NCBI GenBank assembly: GCA_021324655.1 | Contig: JAJPIP010000099.1 | Location: 1-64,000, forward strand | Direction of reading: 5' to 3' | DNA: 64,000 bases | DNA from: Pseudomonadota bacterium | Lineage (GTDB): Bacteria > Chloroflexota > UBA5177 | Part shown: positions 24,976 through 33,886 of the stretch, in pieces | Numbering within the stretch: the first letter of the stretch is position 1 | How the letters are laid out: every line of letters starts with the position of its first letter | Translations under genes and position numbers: made by a program | Notes under the pieces: generated by a model | Told to the model about the DNA's origin: nothing | Seen by the model: the letters and a program-made list of their open reading frames with translations, nothing else | The model's database searches: none

Positions 24976-26004
24976 ATGAGAGCCACAATATCTGCGTCGC
25001 CGGTCGAGGCGGTGCTCGACGCTCTGCGGGCGGGGGACGCGATTACCCTCGTCGCGAACGGACGGGACGAGACGCTCTGCGCCGCCATCGAGTCACACTC
25101 GCCCGACACGATACTGGCGCGCCTCGGCGAGCCGCCCGACCTTCGACTGGCAGCACCCGCGGCATATCTCACCGCGTCCCGAGGCCGGAGCGCCACGATT
25201 CCAGCCATCGTCACGCACGAGCGTGGGGTTCTGCGAGAGCCGTCGGTGCCGGAGGCAGCGGTCGATCTGGCGCGTCTGGCCGGTCTGAGCGGGGCCGTCT
25301 ACCTGGGCCGCCCGCCCGGAGACGCGGCTGAAGGCGTCGTGGTGGACGTCGCGGAAGTGGTCAGTCACCGCCTGCGCCGGGAAGGCCTGGTGCGCCGCGT
25401 CACGGACCCGGTGACGCTGCCCACCCCTCACGGCGATTTCCAGGCCACCGGCTATCTGGACGTCAGTACCGACTCAGAGCACGTGGCAATCGTCAATGGG
25501 TATCCGTTCGACGAGTCGCCGACATTGGTACGCATCCACTCGGAGTGCCTGACAGGTGACGTATTCGGATCGCGCCGGTGCGACTGCGGGGAACAACTTC
25601 ATGCGGCGATGGAACGCATTCACGCGGAGGGCGGAGTCATCGTGTACCTGCGGGGGCACGAAGGTCGCGGCATCGGCCTGCACAACAAACTGCGTGCGTA
25701 TCGCCTCCAGGACTCAGGCCACGATACCGTGGATGCCAATCTCGAGCTGGGATTCCCGCCGGACTTGCGCGACTTCGGCGTGGCCGGCGAAATCCTGCGA
25801 GATCTCGGGCTGCGTTCCATTCGGCTGATGACCAACAATCCTGTTAAGCCGCGTGCCCTCGCCCTGCCGCGGCAGGCCCACGTCCATAACCTGGAAATCG
25901 AGGAAGTCGTCCCCATCCAGACGGAACCAAATGCGCACAACGTCCGCTACCTCGCCGCCAAAGCGGAGCGGATGGGGCACACGCTTCACATCCCCGAGAA
26001 ATAG
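24976..26004 (+). CDS. ribA: GTP cyclohydrolase II with degenerate RibB domain
   Basis: A 342-residue RibBA-like protein. Residues ~150-342 are a complete GTP cyclohydrolase II: zinc ligands Cys191, Cys202 and Cys204 (SECLTGDVFGSRRCDCGEQL) and the catalytic segment YLRGHEGRGIGLHNK, opening GTP for riboflavin synthesis. Residues 1-145 align with the DHBP synthase (RibB) half by its C-terminal EAAVDLARLAGL, but the acidic DDExREnEGD loop is replaced by NGRDETLCAA and the HTE catalytic triplet by VPE, so that domain is probably inactive. ATG 24976 is chosen over an upstream TTG. No riboswitch was recognised upstream. Confidence 0.9.
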   Translation: MRATISASPVEAVLDALRAGDAITLVANGRDETLCAAIESHSPDTILARLGEPPDLRLAAPAAYLTASRGRSATIPAIVTHERGVLREPSVPEAAVDLARLAGLSGAVYLGRPPGDAAEGVVVDVAEVVSHRLRREGLVRRVTDPVTLPTPHGDFQATGYLDVSTDSEHVAIVNGYPFDESPTLVRIHSECLTGDVFGSRRCDCGEQLHAAMERIHAEGGVIVYLRGHEGRGIGLHNKLRAYRLQDSGHDTVDANLELGFPPDLRDFGVAGEILRDLGLRSIRLMTNNPVKPRALALPRQAHVHNLEIEEVVPIQTEPNAHNVRYLAAKAERMGHTLHIPEK

Positions 26005-26007
26005 AAC

Positions 26008-26035
26008 AAGGGCCGCGGCGACTGCCGCGGCCCTT
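26008..26035. terminator. hairpin between convergent ribA and NlpC genes
   Basis: A perfect 12-bp stem (AAGGGCCGCGGC / GCCGCGGCCCTT) with a GACT loop sits 4 bp after the ribA stop and 16 bp beyond the 3' end of the convergent NlpC/P60 gene. U-tracts are short on both strands, so it may work in both directions with modest strength. Confidence 0.65.
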
Positions 26036-26050
26036 CTCCTCTAGCTTGAT

Positions 26051-27613
26051 CTACCTGACGTAGAGACCGAGAACCCAACCGGTCGTGCCGGTCGTCGCGT
26101 GAACGCGATCCCAGCTACCCGATCGGGTCCAGATCTGGACGCGGGTCCCGACGCCAATGAGGCCGACCACCCGGCTGCCCACGCCGGGACGAGCGTGGAC
26201 GCGCACGCCGGCGGTGATGGTGTGACCAAACCCGCGGCTTGCCTTGTGCCCGGTCGACGCGGGATGGTCGCCGTAGCTCGCACTACCGCCGCCTATGATG
26301 GCGCCGTCGACCCAGCCGACCGTCCCGTTCGGCAGCCGGACCTTCGCCCAGCCGTGGGACCAGCCGATGATCTGGTACGAGCCGCCGACCGGAATGCCGG
26401 CAATAACGCTGTACCTGGTCGAGGGGCCGCTGCGTACATTGACCGCCACAGACGCCGTGCGGCCGCGGCCCGACGTGGTGCGGCCGGTGGTCGATCCCGT
26501 GCGCGATGTTGTGCCCGAGCTCCCACCACGGATATACGCTCCGCTGACCCAGCCGACCTGCCCGTTCGGCAGGCGCACCTTGTACCAACCGTTGCTGTAG
26601 CCCAGCACCTGCAGTCGTTGGCCACGGTTGACGGAACCCACGACCGACGCGCCCGTCGAGGGCGCCGAATGCACGCGCAGACCCGACACCGTCGAGGTCA
26701 CGGTCCGCCCGCTCCGCGGCGTCCCGGTCGAGGTTGGCGCCACCGGGCTCTTCGTGCTGCTCGCTCCGGTATCGAGGGCCGCCGAGACGATGTAGCCGAT
26801 CGTGCCGTCCGGCAGCTCAACTTTCGTCCAGGCGCCCGCATGGCCGATGACATAGACGCTGGTGCCCTTGGCGAGCACCTCGATCACGCCCGCGCTCTTG
26901 GATGGGCTACGCCGCAGATTCACCCCACTTGGGGCAGTCACAATCGCGGTCGGCGCATTGGGCTTCACGGTCGGGTGCGTCGTGGTTGGCGCCGTGGGGC
27001 TCGTGGTCGGACCCGTATTGGTCGGAACCTGGACGGGGACGGCCGCGCCGGTCCACGGGCGGTTGGCGGTCATGTAGTGACCCGGCCAGTAGTTGTAGTC
27101 CACCGGATCGTTGTAGAACGAGGTAATGACCACGCCGCGGTTGTACCACTCGGCGTGAATCATCTTGCCGCCTCCGATGTAGATGGCGACGTGCGAGAGG
27201 CCGTTCCACACGGTGTTCTTGAAGAACAGAAGGTCACCGGGTTCCAGTTGGGAAAAGGACACCTGCGGAGCGAAGTTGAGAGCATCCTGCAGGTCACCGG
27301 GGAGCGGAATGCCGTTCTGTCGGTAGACAAACGACGCGAAGCCGATGCAACTGAAGCCGGTGCTGGGGCTGTTACCGGTGGCGGTGTACGGGTACCCGAG
27401 ATACTTCATCGCCGTGGCGACGATCTGAGCGCCGGATACGCCGTTGGATCTTGACGTTGAAGAGGCTGGAGCTGAGAGAGGATTGAGAGGGGGGGACGTT
27501 CGGGGGGCTGACTGGGGGGATGAGTTAGAGGGGGCAGCCAGGGTGCCTGCCGCCTGTACGACGCTGAGACTAGCTCCAACAGCCAGACTCAGAGCCACCA
27601 GCGGTTTCCTCAT
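26051..27613 (-). CDS. secreted NlpC/P60 peptidase with four SH3 repeats
   Basis: A 520-residue exported cell-wall hydrolase from the ATG at 27613 (GGAGG 6 nt upstream). It has a signal peptide (residues 1-27, MRKPLVALSLAVGASLSVVQ), an NlpC/P60 domain (~58-185) with catalytic Cys89 (GFSCIGF) and His141 (LSHVAIY), and a Thr/Pro linker. Four bacterial SH3 domains follow at about 228-280, 307-361, 388-440 and 467-520, each starting near VxLRxxPS and ending GW or GY. It should bind peptidoglycan through SH3 and cleave stem peptides. Here the catalytic domain precedes the binding repeats. Confidence 0.92.
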   Translation of the reverse strand: MRKPLVALSLAVGASLSVVQAAGTLAAPSNSSPQSAPRTSPPLNPLSAPASSTSRSNGVSGAQIVATAMKYLGYPYTATGNSPSTGFSCIGFASFVYRQNGIPLPGDLQDALNFAPQVSFSQLEPGDLLFFKNTVWNGLSHVAIYIGGGKMIHAEWYNRGVVITSFYNDPVDYNYWPGHYMTANRPWTGAAVPVQVPTNTGPTTSPTAPTTTHPTVKPNAPTAIVTAPSGVNLRRSPSKSAGVIEVLAKGTSVYVIGHAGAWTKVELPDGTIGYIVSAALDTGASSTKSPVAPTSTGTPRSGRTVTSTVSGLRVHSAPSTGASVVGSVNRGQRLQVLGYSNGWYKVRLPNGQVGWVSGAYIRGGSSGTTSRTGSTTGRTTSGRGRTASVAVNVRSGPSTRYSVIAGIPVGGSYQIIGWSHGWAKVRLPNGTVGWVDGAIIGGGSASYGDHPASTGHKASRGFGHTITAGVRVHARPGVGSRVVGLIGVGTRVQIWTRSGSWDRVHATTGTTGWVLGLYVR

Positions 27614-27821
27614 TCGCGACCTCCAATTGTCTTTTTGGTCGCACTGAGGCCCGGGGACCGCCACGCCAATGGCATGGCATGGGCTCAGCACGCAAACGCA
27701 AAGTCAACGTACCAGGATTTTTCTTCCCTGTCAAATCCGCAGCCGTGTCTGCGCCGTTTTTGGCGTCCCGGTGCCGTTCTTCTCACCGTGGTACGATAGA
27801 CCTAGCAGAGAAGGAGACACG

Positions 27822-29051
27822 ATGCAGGAGCCGTACGCGGAGATGGCGCCGGCCTCCGGGGGCGCTTCCCCTCGCGTTGCGTTCTTCGGCAGCTACCCGC
27901 CACGTGAGTGCGGAATCGGGACATTTACGTACGATCTGGTCAATGCGTACGACGCCATCGACCCGTCCCGGCTGTCCAGCGTTATCGCTATCAACGATTA
28001 CGGTCAGATGTACGACTATGACCTGCATGACTATCAGGGCCGTGTCCGCTGGCAGATCGACTCCGACGAGCTCCAGAGCTACCGGGACGTCGCCGACGAG
28101 ATCAACCGCTCGCGGGTGCAGGTCGTCAACATTCAGCACGAGTACGGTCTCTTCGGGGGACCGGACGGTGAGTATCTTATCGACTTCATGGATCGGCTTC
28201 AGAAGCCGATCGTCCTCACCATGCACACGGTCTTGCCGCGTCCCGAGGGGCATTTCCGGGAAGTAACACAGAAGCTTCTGGACCGCGCCGACGCCGTCGT
28301 GGTGCTGGCCCGGGCCGCCGTGCCTCTTATCCAGAACAATTACACGTTGCCCCCGGATCGGATCCACATGATCCCGCACGGCATCCCCAACTTCACGCGA
28401 AAGGAGGCAATCCGCCGCCGGACCAAGAAGATGCTGCGTCTCGGCAATCGGCGGCTGCTCTCCACATTCGGATTGATCGGACCGAGCAAGGCGATCGAGT
28501 ACGTGATCCGTGCCCTGCCGGATATCGTGGCACAGCACCCCGACGTGCTGTACCTGGTGATTGGTGAAACCCATCCCCACATTCGGCAACGCGAGGGCGA
28601 GAGCTACCGAAACATGCTGATCGACCTGGCACGCGAGCTCGGAGTGGGCGGCCACGTGCGGTTCAATAACCGGTTTCTCAGCAATTCCGAGCTCATCCGC
28701 TATCTGGCGGCGACCGACGTCTACCTCATGGCGTATCTCAATAAGGAGCAGATCGTCAGTGGGACTCTCGCCTACGCCGTCGGATGCGGCAAGGCGGTCG
28801 TCGCCACCCCTTTTGCCTACGCCGAGGAGATGCTGTCGGGCGGGCGGGGCATTATCGTGCCGTTTCGGGATTCTGCGGCCATCGCGGACGCCGTCAATGG
28901 ACTGCTGGGCAATCGCCGAGCGCTGCTGCAGATGGAAGAGAAGGCGTATCGGTTCAGCCGTCCCATGGTCTGGCCCAATGTGGCGCGCATGTATCTCGAG
29001 CTGTTCCGTTATGTCTCGTACTTTCGCGCCCCGATGCACGCCGCGCTCTAG
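27822..29051 (+). CDS. GT4-family glycosyltransferase
   Basis: A 409-residue GT-B glycosyltransferase. The N-terminal FFGSYPPRECGIGTFTYDL has the glycine-rich loop and is followed by NIQHEYGLFGG. The C-terminal domain has IPHGIPN, GLIGPSKAIEYVIRALP, and the donor-binding end EEMLSGGRGIIVPF with Glu residues. It probably transfers a sugar from a nucleotide donor in cell-surface or storage glycan synthesis. ATG 27822 is preceded by AAGGAG; longer upstream frames lack conservation. It is divergent from the NlpC/P60 gene and 33 bp before the oxoacid cluster. Confidence 0.85.
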   Translation: MQEPYAEMAPASGGASPRVAFFGSYPPRECGIGTFTYDLVNAYDAIDPSRLSSVIAINDYGQMYDYDLHDYQGRVRWQIDSDELQSYRDVADEINRSRVQVVNIQHEYGLFGGPDGEYLIDFMDRLQKPIVLTMHTVLPRPEGHFREVTQKLLDRADAVVVLARAAVPLIQNNYTLPPDRIHMIPHGIPNFTRKEAIRRRTKKMLRLGNRRLLSTFGLIGPSKAIEYVIRALPDIVAQHPDVLYLVIGETHPHIRQREGESYRNMLIDLARELGVGGHVRFNNRFLSNSELIRYLAATDVYLMAYLNKEQIVSGTLAYAVGCGKAVVATPFAYAEEMLSGGRGIIVPFRDSAAIADAVNGLLGNRRALLQMEEKAYRFSRPMVWPNVARMYLELFRYVSYFRAPMHAAL

Positions 29052-29084
29052 TGCCCGGCCCTATAATTCTGGCGGAGGCTCGGC

Positions 29085-30320
29085 ATGGATGAGCAGCCGC
29101 TGATCTACGACTGGAACGTCGAGGGCGACTACTCCGCGCCCATGCCACGCCGAACCGAACTGGACGACGAGACGCTCCGCGACGGGTTGCAGAGCCCCAG
29201 CGTCCGCTCCCCGTCGTTGCCGGACAAGCTGCGCATCCTGCACTACATGGCCGACCTGGGAATCCAGTCCGCCAATATCGGATTGCCGGGGGCGGGCGAC
29301 GCCGTCAAGCGCGATGTCATTGCCCTGGCGCGGGCCATCGCCGACGAGCGGCTGCGGATCTCGCCCAATTGTGCCGCGCGGACCCTTCAGGTGGACATCG
29401 ATCCCATCATCGAGGCGTCGGACGCCGCGGGCATCGCGATCGAGGCGGCGGTCTTCATCGGGTCCAGTCCCATCCGCCAGTACGCTGAAGGCTGGACGCT
29501 GGACCGCATGCTGCGCCACACCGTCGAGGCGGTGTCTTACGCGGTGGCCGCCGGCCTTCCTGTCATGTACGTGACCGAGGATACGACCCGCGCCCAGCCG
29601 GAAACGCTGCGCCAACTGTATACGGCCGCCATCGAGGCGGGCGCGCGCCGCGTCTGTCTGGCCGACACGGTCGGACACGCGACGCCGGACGGGGTCTGGA
29701 ATCTGGTGACTTTTATGCGGGGCGTGATAGCCGGCAGCGGCGAGACCGTCAAGCTCGACTGGCACGGCCACAACGACCGGGGCCTCGGGCTCATCAATTC
29801 GCTCACGGCGGCCTTCGCCGGGGCCGATCGCTTACACGGCACGGCGCTCGGCATCGGCGAGAGGGTGGGAAACACCGCTATCGACCAGATCCTCGTCAAT
29901 CTCACCCTCCTCGGCTGGATCGAATCCGACCTCTCCCAGCTCGGCGATTACTGCGATTTCGTGGCGCGGGTCACGGGCGTTGATATTCCTCCGACGTACC
30001 CGGTACTGGGTCGCGACGCGTTTCGAACGGCCACCGGCGTCCACGCCGCGGCCGTGATCAAGGCCCTTCGGAAGGGCGACGCCTGGCTGGCGAACCGGGT
30101 CTATTCCGGCGTGCCGGCGGAGTACTTCGGGCGCGCGCAGGTGATCGAGATCGGCCCCATGAGCGGCCAGTCCAACGTGGTTTACTGGCTGGAGACGCGG
30201 GGAATCGAGCCGGTGCCGGCAGTGATTGAGGCAATCGTTCGAAAGTGTAAGAGTGTCGATCACCTGCTGAGCGAGGACGAGGTCATGGATGTCGTCAGAG
30301 CTCAGGGTGTTCACGTGTAG
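29085..30320 (+). CDS. DRE-TIM synthase (isopropylmalate/homocitrate synthase family)
   Basis: A 411-residue HMGL-like TIM-barrel enzyme that should join acetyl-CoA to a 2-oxoacid. Active-site Arg32-Asp33 lies in DDETLRDGLQS, where the usual DGEQ glutamate is Leu35. Metal ligands are His227 and His229 in WHGHNDRG, followed by LGIGERVGNT. A C-terminal helical region (FRTATGVHAAAVIKALRKGD) is present, but the ~120-residue leucine-sensing regulatory domain of LeuA is absent, as in homocitrate or citramalate synthases. GGAGG precedes the ATG. It is the first gene of a four-gene cluster. The 2-oxoacid substrate is undecided. Confidence 0.85.
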   Translation: MDEQPLIYDWNVEGDYSAPMPRRTELDDETLRDGLQSPSVRSPSLPDKLRILHYMADLGIQSANIGLPGAGDAVKRDVIALARAIADERLRISPNCAARTLQVDIDPIIEASDAAGIAIEAAVFIGSSPIRQYAEGWTLDRMLRHTVEAVSYAVAAGLPVMYVTEDTTRAQPETLRQLYTAAIEAGARRVCLADTVGHATPDGVWNLVTFMRGVIAGSGETVKLDWHGHNDRGLGLINSLTAAFAGADRLHGTALGIGERVGNTAIDQILVNLTLLGWIESDLSQLGDYCDFVARVTGVDIPPTYPVLGRDAFRTATGVHAAAVIKALRKGDAWLANRVYSGVPAEYFGRAQVIEIGPMSGQSNVVYWLETRGIEPVPAVIEAIVRKCKSVDHLLSEDEVMDVVRAQGVHV

Positions 30321-30334
30321 AGGGGAGAGCCGAT

Positions 30335-31615
30335 ATGGGACTCACGATTTCCGAGAAAATACTGGCCAGGCACGCCGGACGAGACTCCGTCGAGCCGGGC
30401 GAGATCGTCATGGTTGACGTCGACGTGGTGCTGGCCAACGAGCTGTCGGCCGCCCTTGCCATCGACGAGTTCAAGAAGATCGAGGGGGCGGAAAACATTC
30501 TGCGCCCCGACTCGGCGGTCTTCGTTCCCGATCACTTCACGCCGAACAAAGACATCACGACGGCAAAGCTCGTGCAGCGCGTGCGGGAGTTCGCTCTGTC
30601 ACAGAACGCGCGGTGGTTCGAGGTTGGCCGCGCGGGCATCGAGCATTGTGTGCTCCCCCAGAACGGCATCGTCGGACCCGGCCAGGTCATCATCGGCGGT
30701 GACTCGCACACGACGACGTACGGCGCGCTGGGAGCTTTTTCCACCGGCGTCGGCTCGACGGATGTCGCCGTGGCGTGGGCAATCGGGAAGACGTGGCTGC
30801 GGGTTCCCCCGACCTTCAAAGTCACCTATCACGGCCAACTCCAGCCCTGGGTTGGCGGCAAGGACCTCATCCTCTACACCATCGGCCGGATCACGGTCGA
30901 CGGCGCCACCTATATGGCGATGGAGTTCCACGGGGAAGCGCTGGCGGGACTGCCCATGGCGGGACGCTTCACGATGGCCAACATGTCCATCGAGGCCGGC
31001 GCCAAGAACGGTATCTTCCACGTCGACGACGTCACGCGGGAGTACCTGGCCTCGGTCAGACACACCTCCTATACGGAATACAGCAGCGACCCGGATGCAC
31101 ACTACGAGCACGAAATCGAGATCGATGCCTCACAGATCGAGCCGCAGGTCGCCTTCCCGTCGATTCCCGAGAATGCGCGCCCCGTTTCACAGGCCGGCGA
31201 CGTCAAGGTGGATCAAGTGGTCATCGGCACCTGCACCAACGGCTGGATTGAAGACATGCGGGAAGCGGCACAGGTGCTGCGGGGTCACCACGTCGCGCCC
31301 CATATCCGTTGCATCGTGGTGCCCGGTAGCCAGGAAGTTCAGCGCCAGATGGTGAAAGAGGGCCTCATGGAGATCTTCATGGATGCCGACTGCATCGTCT
31401 CCACCTCGACGTGCGGTCCGTGCATCGGCGGCCACATGGGCGTCCTCGGCGAGTACGAAGTGTGCCTTTCCACCACGAACCGCAATTTCGTGGGGCGCAT
31501 GGGCGCCCGCACCGCCGAGATCTACCTGGCCAACCCGGCGGTAGCTGCCGCGACCGCGGTGGCCGGGCACATTGTGGGTCCGGATGAAGTCGTCGGGCGT
31601 CGCGCGGCGGCCTAG
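30335..31615 (+). CDS. 3-isopropylmalate/homoaconitate dehydratase large subunit
   Basis: A 426-residue aconitase-family large subunit (LeuC/HacA, archaeal-type length). Cluster ligands are in GTCTNGW and STCGPCIGGH, giving the three Cys of a 4Fe-4S centre. GGDSHTTTYGALGAF is the family signature. It forms a heterodimer with the next gene product and isomerises a hydroxy-tricarboxylate or isopropylmalate. It begins 14 nt after the synthase stop, with GGGGAGA upstream. Large-subunit sequence does not decide between leucine and AAA-lysine substrates. Confidence 0.9.
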   Translation: MGLTISEKILARHAGRDSVEPGEIVMVDVDVVLANELSAALAIDEFKKIEGAENILRPDSAVFVPDHFTPNKDITTAKLVQRVREFALSQNARWFEVGRAGIEHCVLPQNGIVGPGQVIIGGDSHTTTYGALGAFSTGVGSTDVAVAWAIGKTWLRVPPTFKVTYHGQLQPWVGGKDLILYTIGRITVDGATYMAMEFHGEALAGLPMAGRFTMANMSIEAGAKNGIFHVDDVTREYLASVRHTSYTEYSSDPDAHYEHEIEIDASQIEPQVAFPSIPENARPVSQAGDVKVDQVVIGTCTNGWIEDMREAAQVLRGHHVAPHIRCIVVPGSQEVQRQMVKEGLMEIFMDADCIVSTSTCGPCIGGHMGVLGEYEVCLSTTNRNFVGRMGARTAEIYLANPAVAAATAVAGHIVGPDEVVGRRAAA

Positions 31616-31630
31616 GAGAGAGAGGATTAC

Positions 31631-32140
31631 ATGGAGACGCTACGCGGGCGCGTCTGGAAGTACGGCGCCAACATCAACACCGACGTCATCATTCCCGGGC
31701 GCTACTGCCATCTCACCGATCCCCAGGAACTCGCGAAGTACTGCATGGCCGACCTCGACACGGAGTTCGTCGACAAGATCAAACCGGGCGACATCATCGT
31801 GGCCGGGCCCAACTTCGGATGCGGATCCTCGCGCGAAGTTGCGCCGGTGTCGATCAAGGCATCAGGGATCGGCGCCGTCGTCGCTCCCTCCTTCGCCCGC
31901 ATCTTCTACCGTAACGCCATCAACATCGGGTTCCCGATCTTCGAGTCGTCAGACGCCTACGACGAGATCAATGAGGGAGACGAAGTCGAGATCGACCCCG
32001 ACAGCGGGACCATCACCGACCTGACCACCGGCAAGCAGTATCAGGCCAAGGGCTTTCCCGAGTTTCTCCAGCAGATCATGGCTCGTGGCGGCCTGCGGGG
32101 CTACGCCGAGGAAGTGCTGGCGAGTCGGACGCAGGCGTGA
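31631..32140 (+). CDS. 3-isopropylmalate/homoaconitate dehydratase small subunit
   Basis: A 169-residue LeuD/HacB-type subunit that closes the active site of the large subunit. The N-terminal NTDVIIPGRY starts the substrate-recognition loop, which continues CHLT (residues 26-29). This differs from the YLRM/YLVY loops reported for isopropylmalate enzymes and the YLRT loop reported for homoaconitase. PNFGCGSSRE is the conserved serine loop. It lies 15 nt after the large subunit, and its stop overlaps the dehydrogenase GTG start. Confidence 0.9.
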   Translation: METLRGRVWKYGANINTDVIIPGRYCHLTDPQELAKYCMADLDTEFVDKIKPGDIIVAGPNFGCGSSREVAPVSIKASGIGAVVAPSFARIFYRNAINIGFPIFESSDAYDEINEGDEVEIDPDSGTITDLTTGKQYQAKGFPEFLQQIMARGGLRGYAEEVLASRTQA

Positions 32141-33213
32141 GGGAGCAGCCGTATCGCATCGGGGTCATTCCCGGAGATGGCATCGGTCCGGACGTCACGT
32201 CAGAAGCGCTGAAGGTTCTCGCTGCCGCCGCGCCGGTGGCCGGGATGCGGTACGAACTGATCGAGTATCCCTGGAGCAGCGCGCTCTATCTAGACGACGG
32301 GGTCCTCATGCCCGAGACGGCACTCGAGGAGTATCGCACGCTCGACGCCCTGTTCCTGGGCGCGCTGGGCGATCCGAGAGTCGAGCGCGGTGTGATCGAG
32401 CGCGCGGTGCTGATGACGATTCGGCTGGGGCTTGACCTCTATATTAACCTTCGGCCGGTGCAGCTGTACTCGGCGACTCTCACCCCGCTCAAGAACGTCG
32501 AGCCCTCCGACGTCGACATGGTCGTGGTGCGTGAGAACACGGAGGACGTGTACGTGGGATTGGGTGGGACGATGAGACGCGGCACGCCGGACGAGATCGC
32601 CGTCGCCGAGATGGTGTTCACGCGGCGGGGTGTCGAGCGCACATTGCGCTACGCCTTCGAGCTGGCGGCGTCACGGCGCCGTCATCTGACTCTCGTCGAC
32701 AAGGCGAATGCGATCCGCGCACAAGAAATTTGGCGCCGGACCCTGGAGGAGATCGCACCGGAGTATCCGGGCGTCGAGACCGACGCCATGTACGTCGACG
32801 CCGCGGCCATGTTTATGGTCACCGATCCGTCGCGGTTTGACGTCATCGTCACGACCAACCTCTTTGGCGACATCCTCACCGACCTGGGCGCGGCGATCCA
32901 GGGTGGGCTGGGGGGCGCCGCCTCCGGCAACCTGCATCCGGGGCAGGTCTCGCTCTTCGAGCCTATCCATGGGTCCGCTCCGGACATCGCGGGAAAGGGT
33001 GTCGCCTCGCCGGTGGGTGCCGTCAGCGCCATGTCGATGCTGCTCGACTACATCGGGGAACGAGAAGCGGCCGACATGATCGGCATTGCCGTCAAGGAGC
33101 TGTTGTCGAGCGGGCGTGTGCCGTCAGCTGACGCGCGAAGTGGTCTGACCACGGAGCAGGTGGGAACGATGATCGCCGACGAAGTGCGGCAGATGGCGGC
33201 GTCACCGGACTGA
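32137..33213 (+). CDS. isopropylmalate/homoisocitrate dehydrogenase-family enzyme
   Basis: A 358-residue metal-dependent beta-decarboxylating dehydrogenase. Motifs are GDGIGPDV near the N-terminus, YINLRPVQLY (arginine-bearing), VVRENTEDVYVGLGG in the specificity loop, KANAIRAQ, TNLFGDILTDLGA (metal-binding Asp) and the NAD site EPIHGSAPDIAG. The ENTE loop resembles homoisocitrate, tartrate and archaeal-type isopropylmalate dehydrogenases more than the ELTGG of classical LeuB. GTG at 32137 overlaps the preceding TGA (GTGA), so it is translationally coupled. It completes the synthase-dehydratase-dehydrogenase trio. Confidence 0.9.
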   Translation: MREQPYRIGVIPGDGIGPDVTSEALKVLAAAAPVAGMRYELIEYPWSSALYLDDGVLMPETALEEYRTLDALFLGALGDPRVERGVIERAVLMTIRLGLDLYINLRPVQLYSATLTPLKNVEPSDVDMVVVRENTEDVYVGLGGTMRRGTPDEIAVAEMVFTRRGVERTLRYAFELAASRRRHLTLVDKANAIRAQEIWRRTLEEIAPEYPGVETDAMYVDAAAMFMVTDPSRFDVIVTTNLFGDILTDLGAAIQGGLGGAASGNLHPGQVSLFEPIHGSAPDIAGKGVASPVGAVSAMSMLLDYIGEREAADMIGIAVKELLSSGRVPSADARSGLTTEQVGTMIADEVRQMAASPD

Positions 33214-33257
33214 AGCCTACGCACAGCGGATGCGGACGCGCGTCGTGGCGGAGCCCT

Positions 33258-33716
33258 TTAACCCGCGTCGCTTCGGCGCGGAGACATGGTCGTCCCTCCC
33301 CACTGCTCGGGCGCGACATCGGCACGGGTCTCCGAGAAGGTCCACTGATGGCCTGCCGGGTCCTCCGCCGTGTACTGGCGCTCGCCGAACTCAAAGTCCG
33401 TCGGAGGCATGAGGATTCGCGCGCCATGCGCTCTCGCTCGCTTGCAGTGTGCCGTGGCGTCCGCCACTCGCACCAGGACCGAGTGCGTGACCTCGCCGGG
33501 ACGCGGCGGCCGCCGGTCCCCGAGAACGTCTGCCACGATCACCGCGCCGTCACCGAAAGCGAGCTGCGACCGATGATCCTCACCGATCCGCACGGTCTCC
33601 ACGAACCCGAAAGCATCCGCCAGCCATTCGACAGCCGCCCGCACGTCGGGATAGGTCAGGACGGGAATCACCGTGGCGGACGGAACCGAGCGATTGGGTT
33701 TCAGGTTTGGAACCAC
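33258..33716 (-). CDS. VOC-family (glyoxalase/bleomycin-resistance-like) protein
   Basis: A 152-residue vicinal-oxygen-chelate protein made of paired beta-alpha-beta-beta-beta modules. The N-terminal VIPVLTYPDVRAAVEWLADA starts module 1 and the C-terminal RQYTAEDPAGHQWTFSE is the characteristic last strand. Metal ligands are not clear, so lyase, dioxygenase or binding roles remain open. GTG at 33716 has GGAGG 6 nt upstream. It is convergent with the dehydrogenase gene across 44 bp. Confidence 0.85.
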   Translation of the reverse strand: MVPNLKPNRSVPSATVIPVLTYPDVRAAVEWLADAFGFVETVRIGEDHRSQLAFGDGAVIVADVLGDRRPPRPGEVTHSVLVRVADATAHCKRARAHGARILMPPTDFEFGERQYTAEDPAGHQWTFSETRADVAPEQWGGTTMSPRRSDAG

Positions 33717-33886
33717 GTCTGACCTCCGATGACTCTCTGCTACTCGCGATGATCAGTGTAACGCCAGGATTCCGCTGACGGTCACGGCCGGCGCCGGCCC
33801 GCAGCACGGGACAATCCAGGAGACGGGCGGCCCGGCGCTCGGCGGCTGCCGAGTACGATGAGGTAGGTTGCAGCGAGGGAACCAAC

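Noticed and set aside
29062-29067. TATAAT as a promoter for the oxoacid cluster
   Set aside because: A perfect -10-like hexamer exists 18 bp before the synthase ribosome-binding region, but there is no -35 at 16-18 bp and the leader would be very short.
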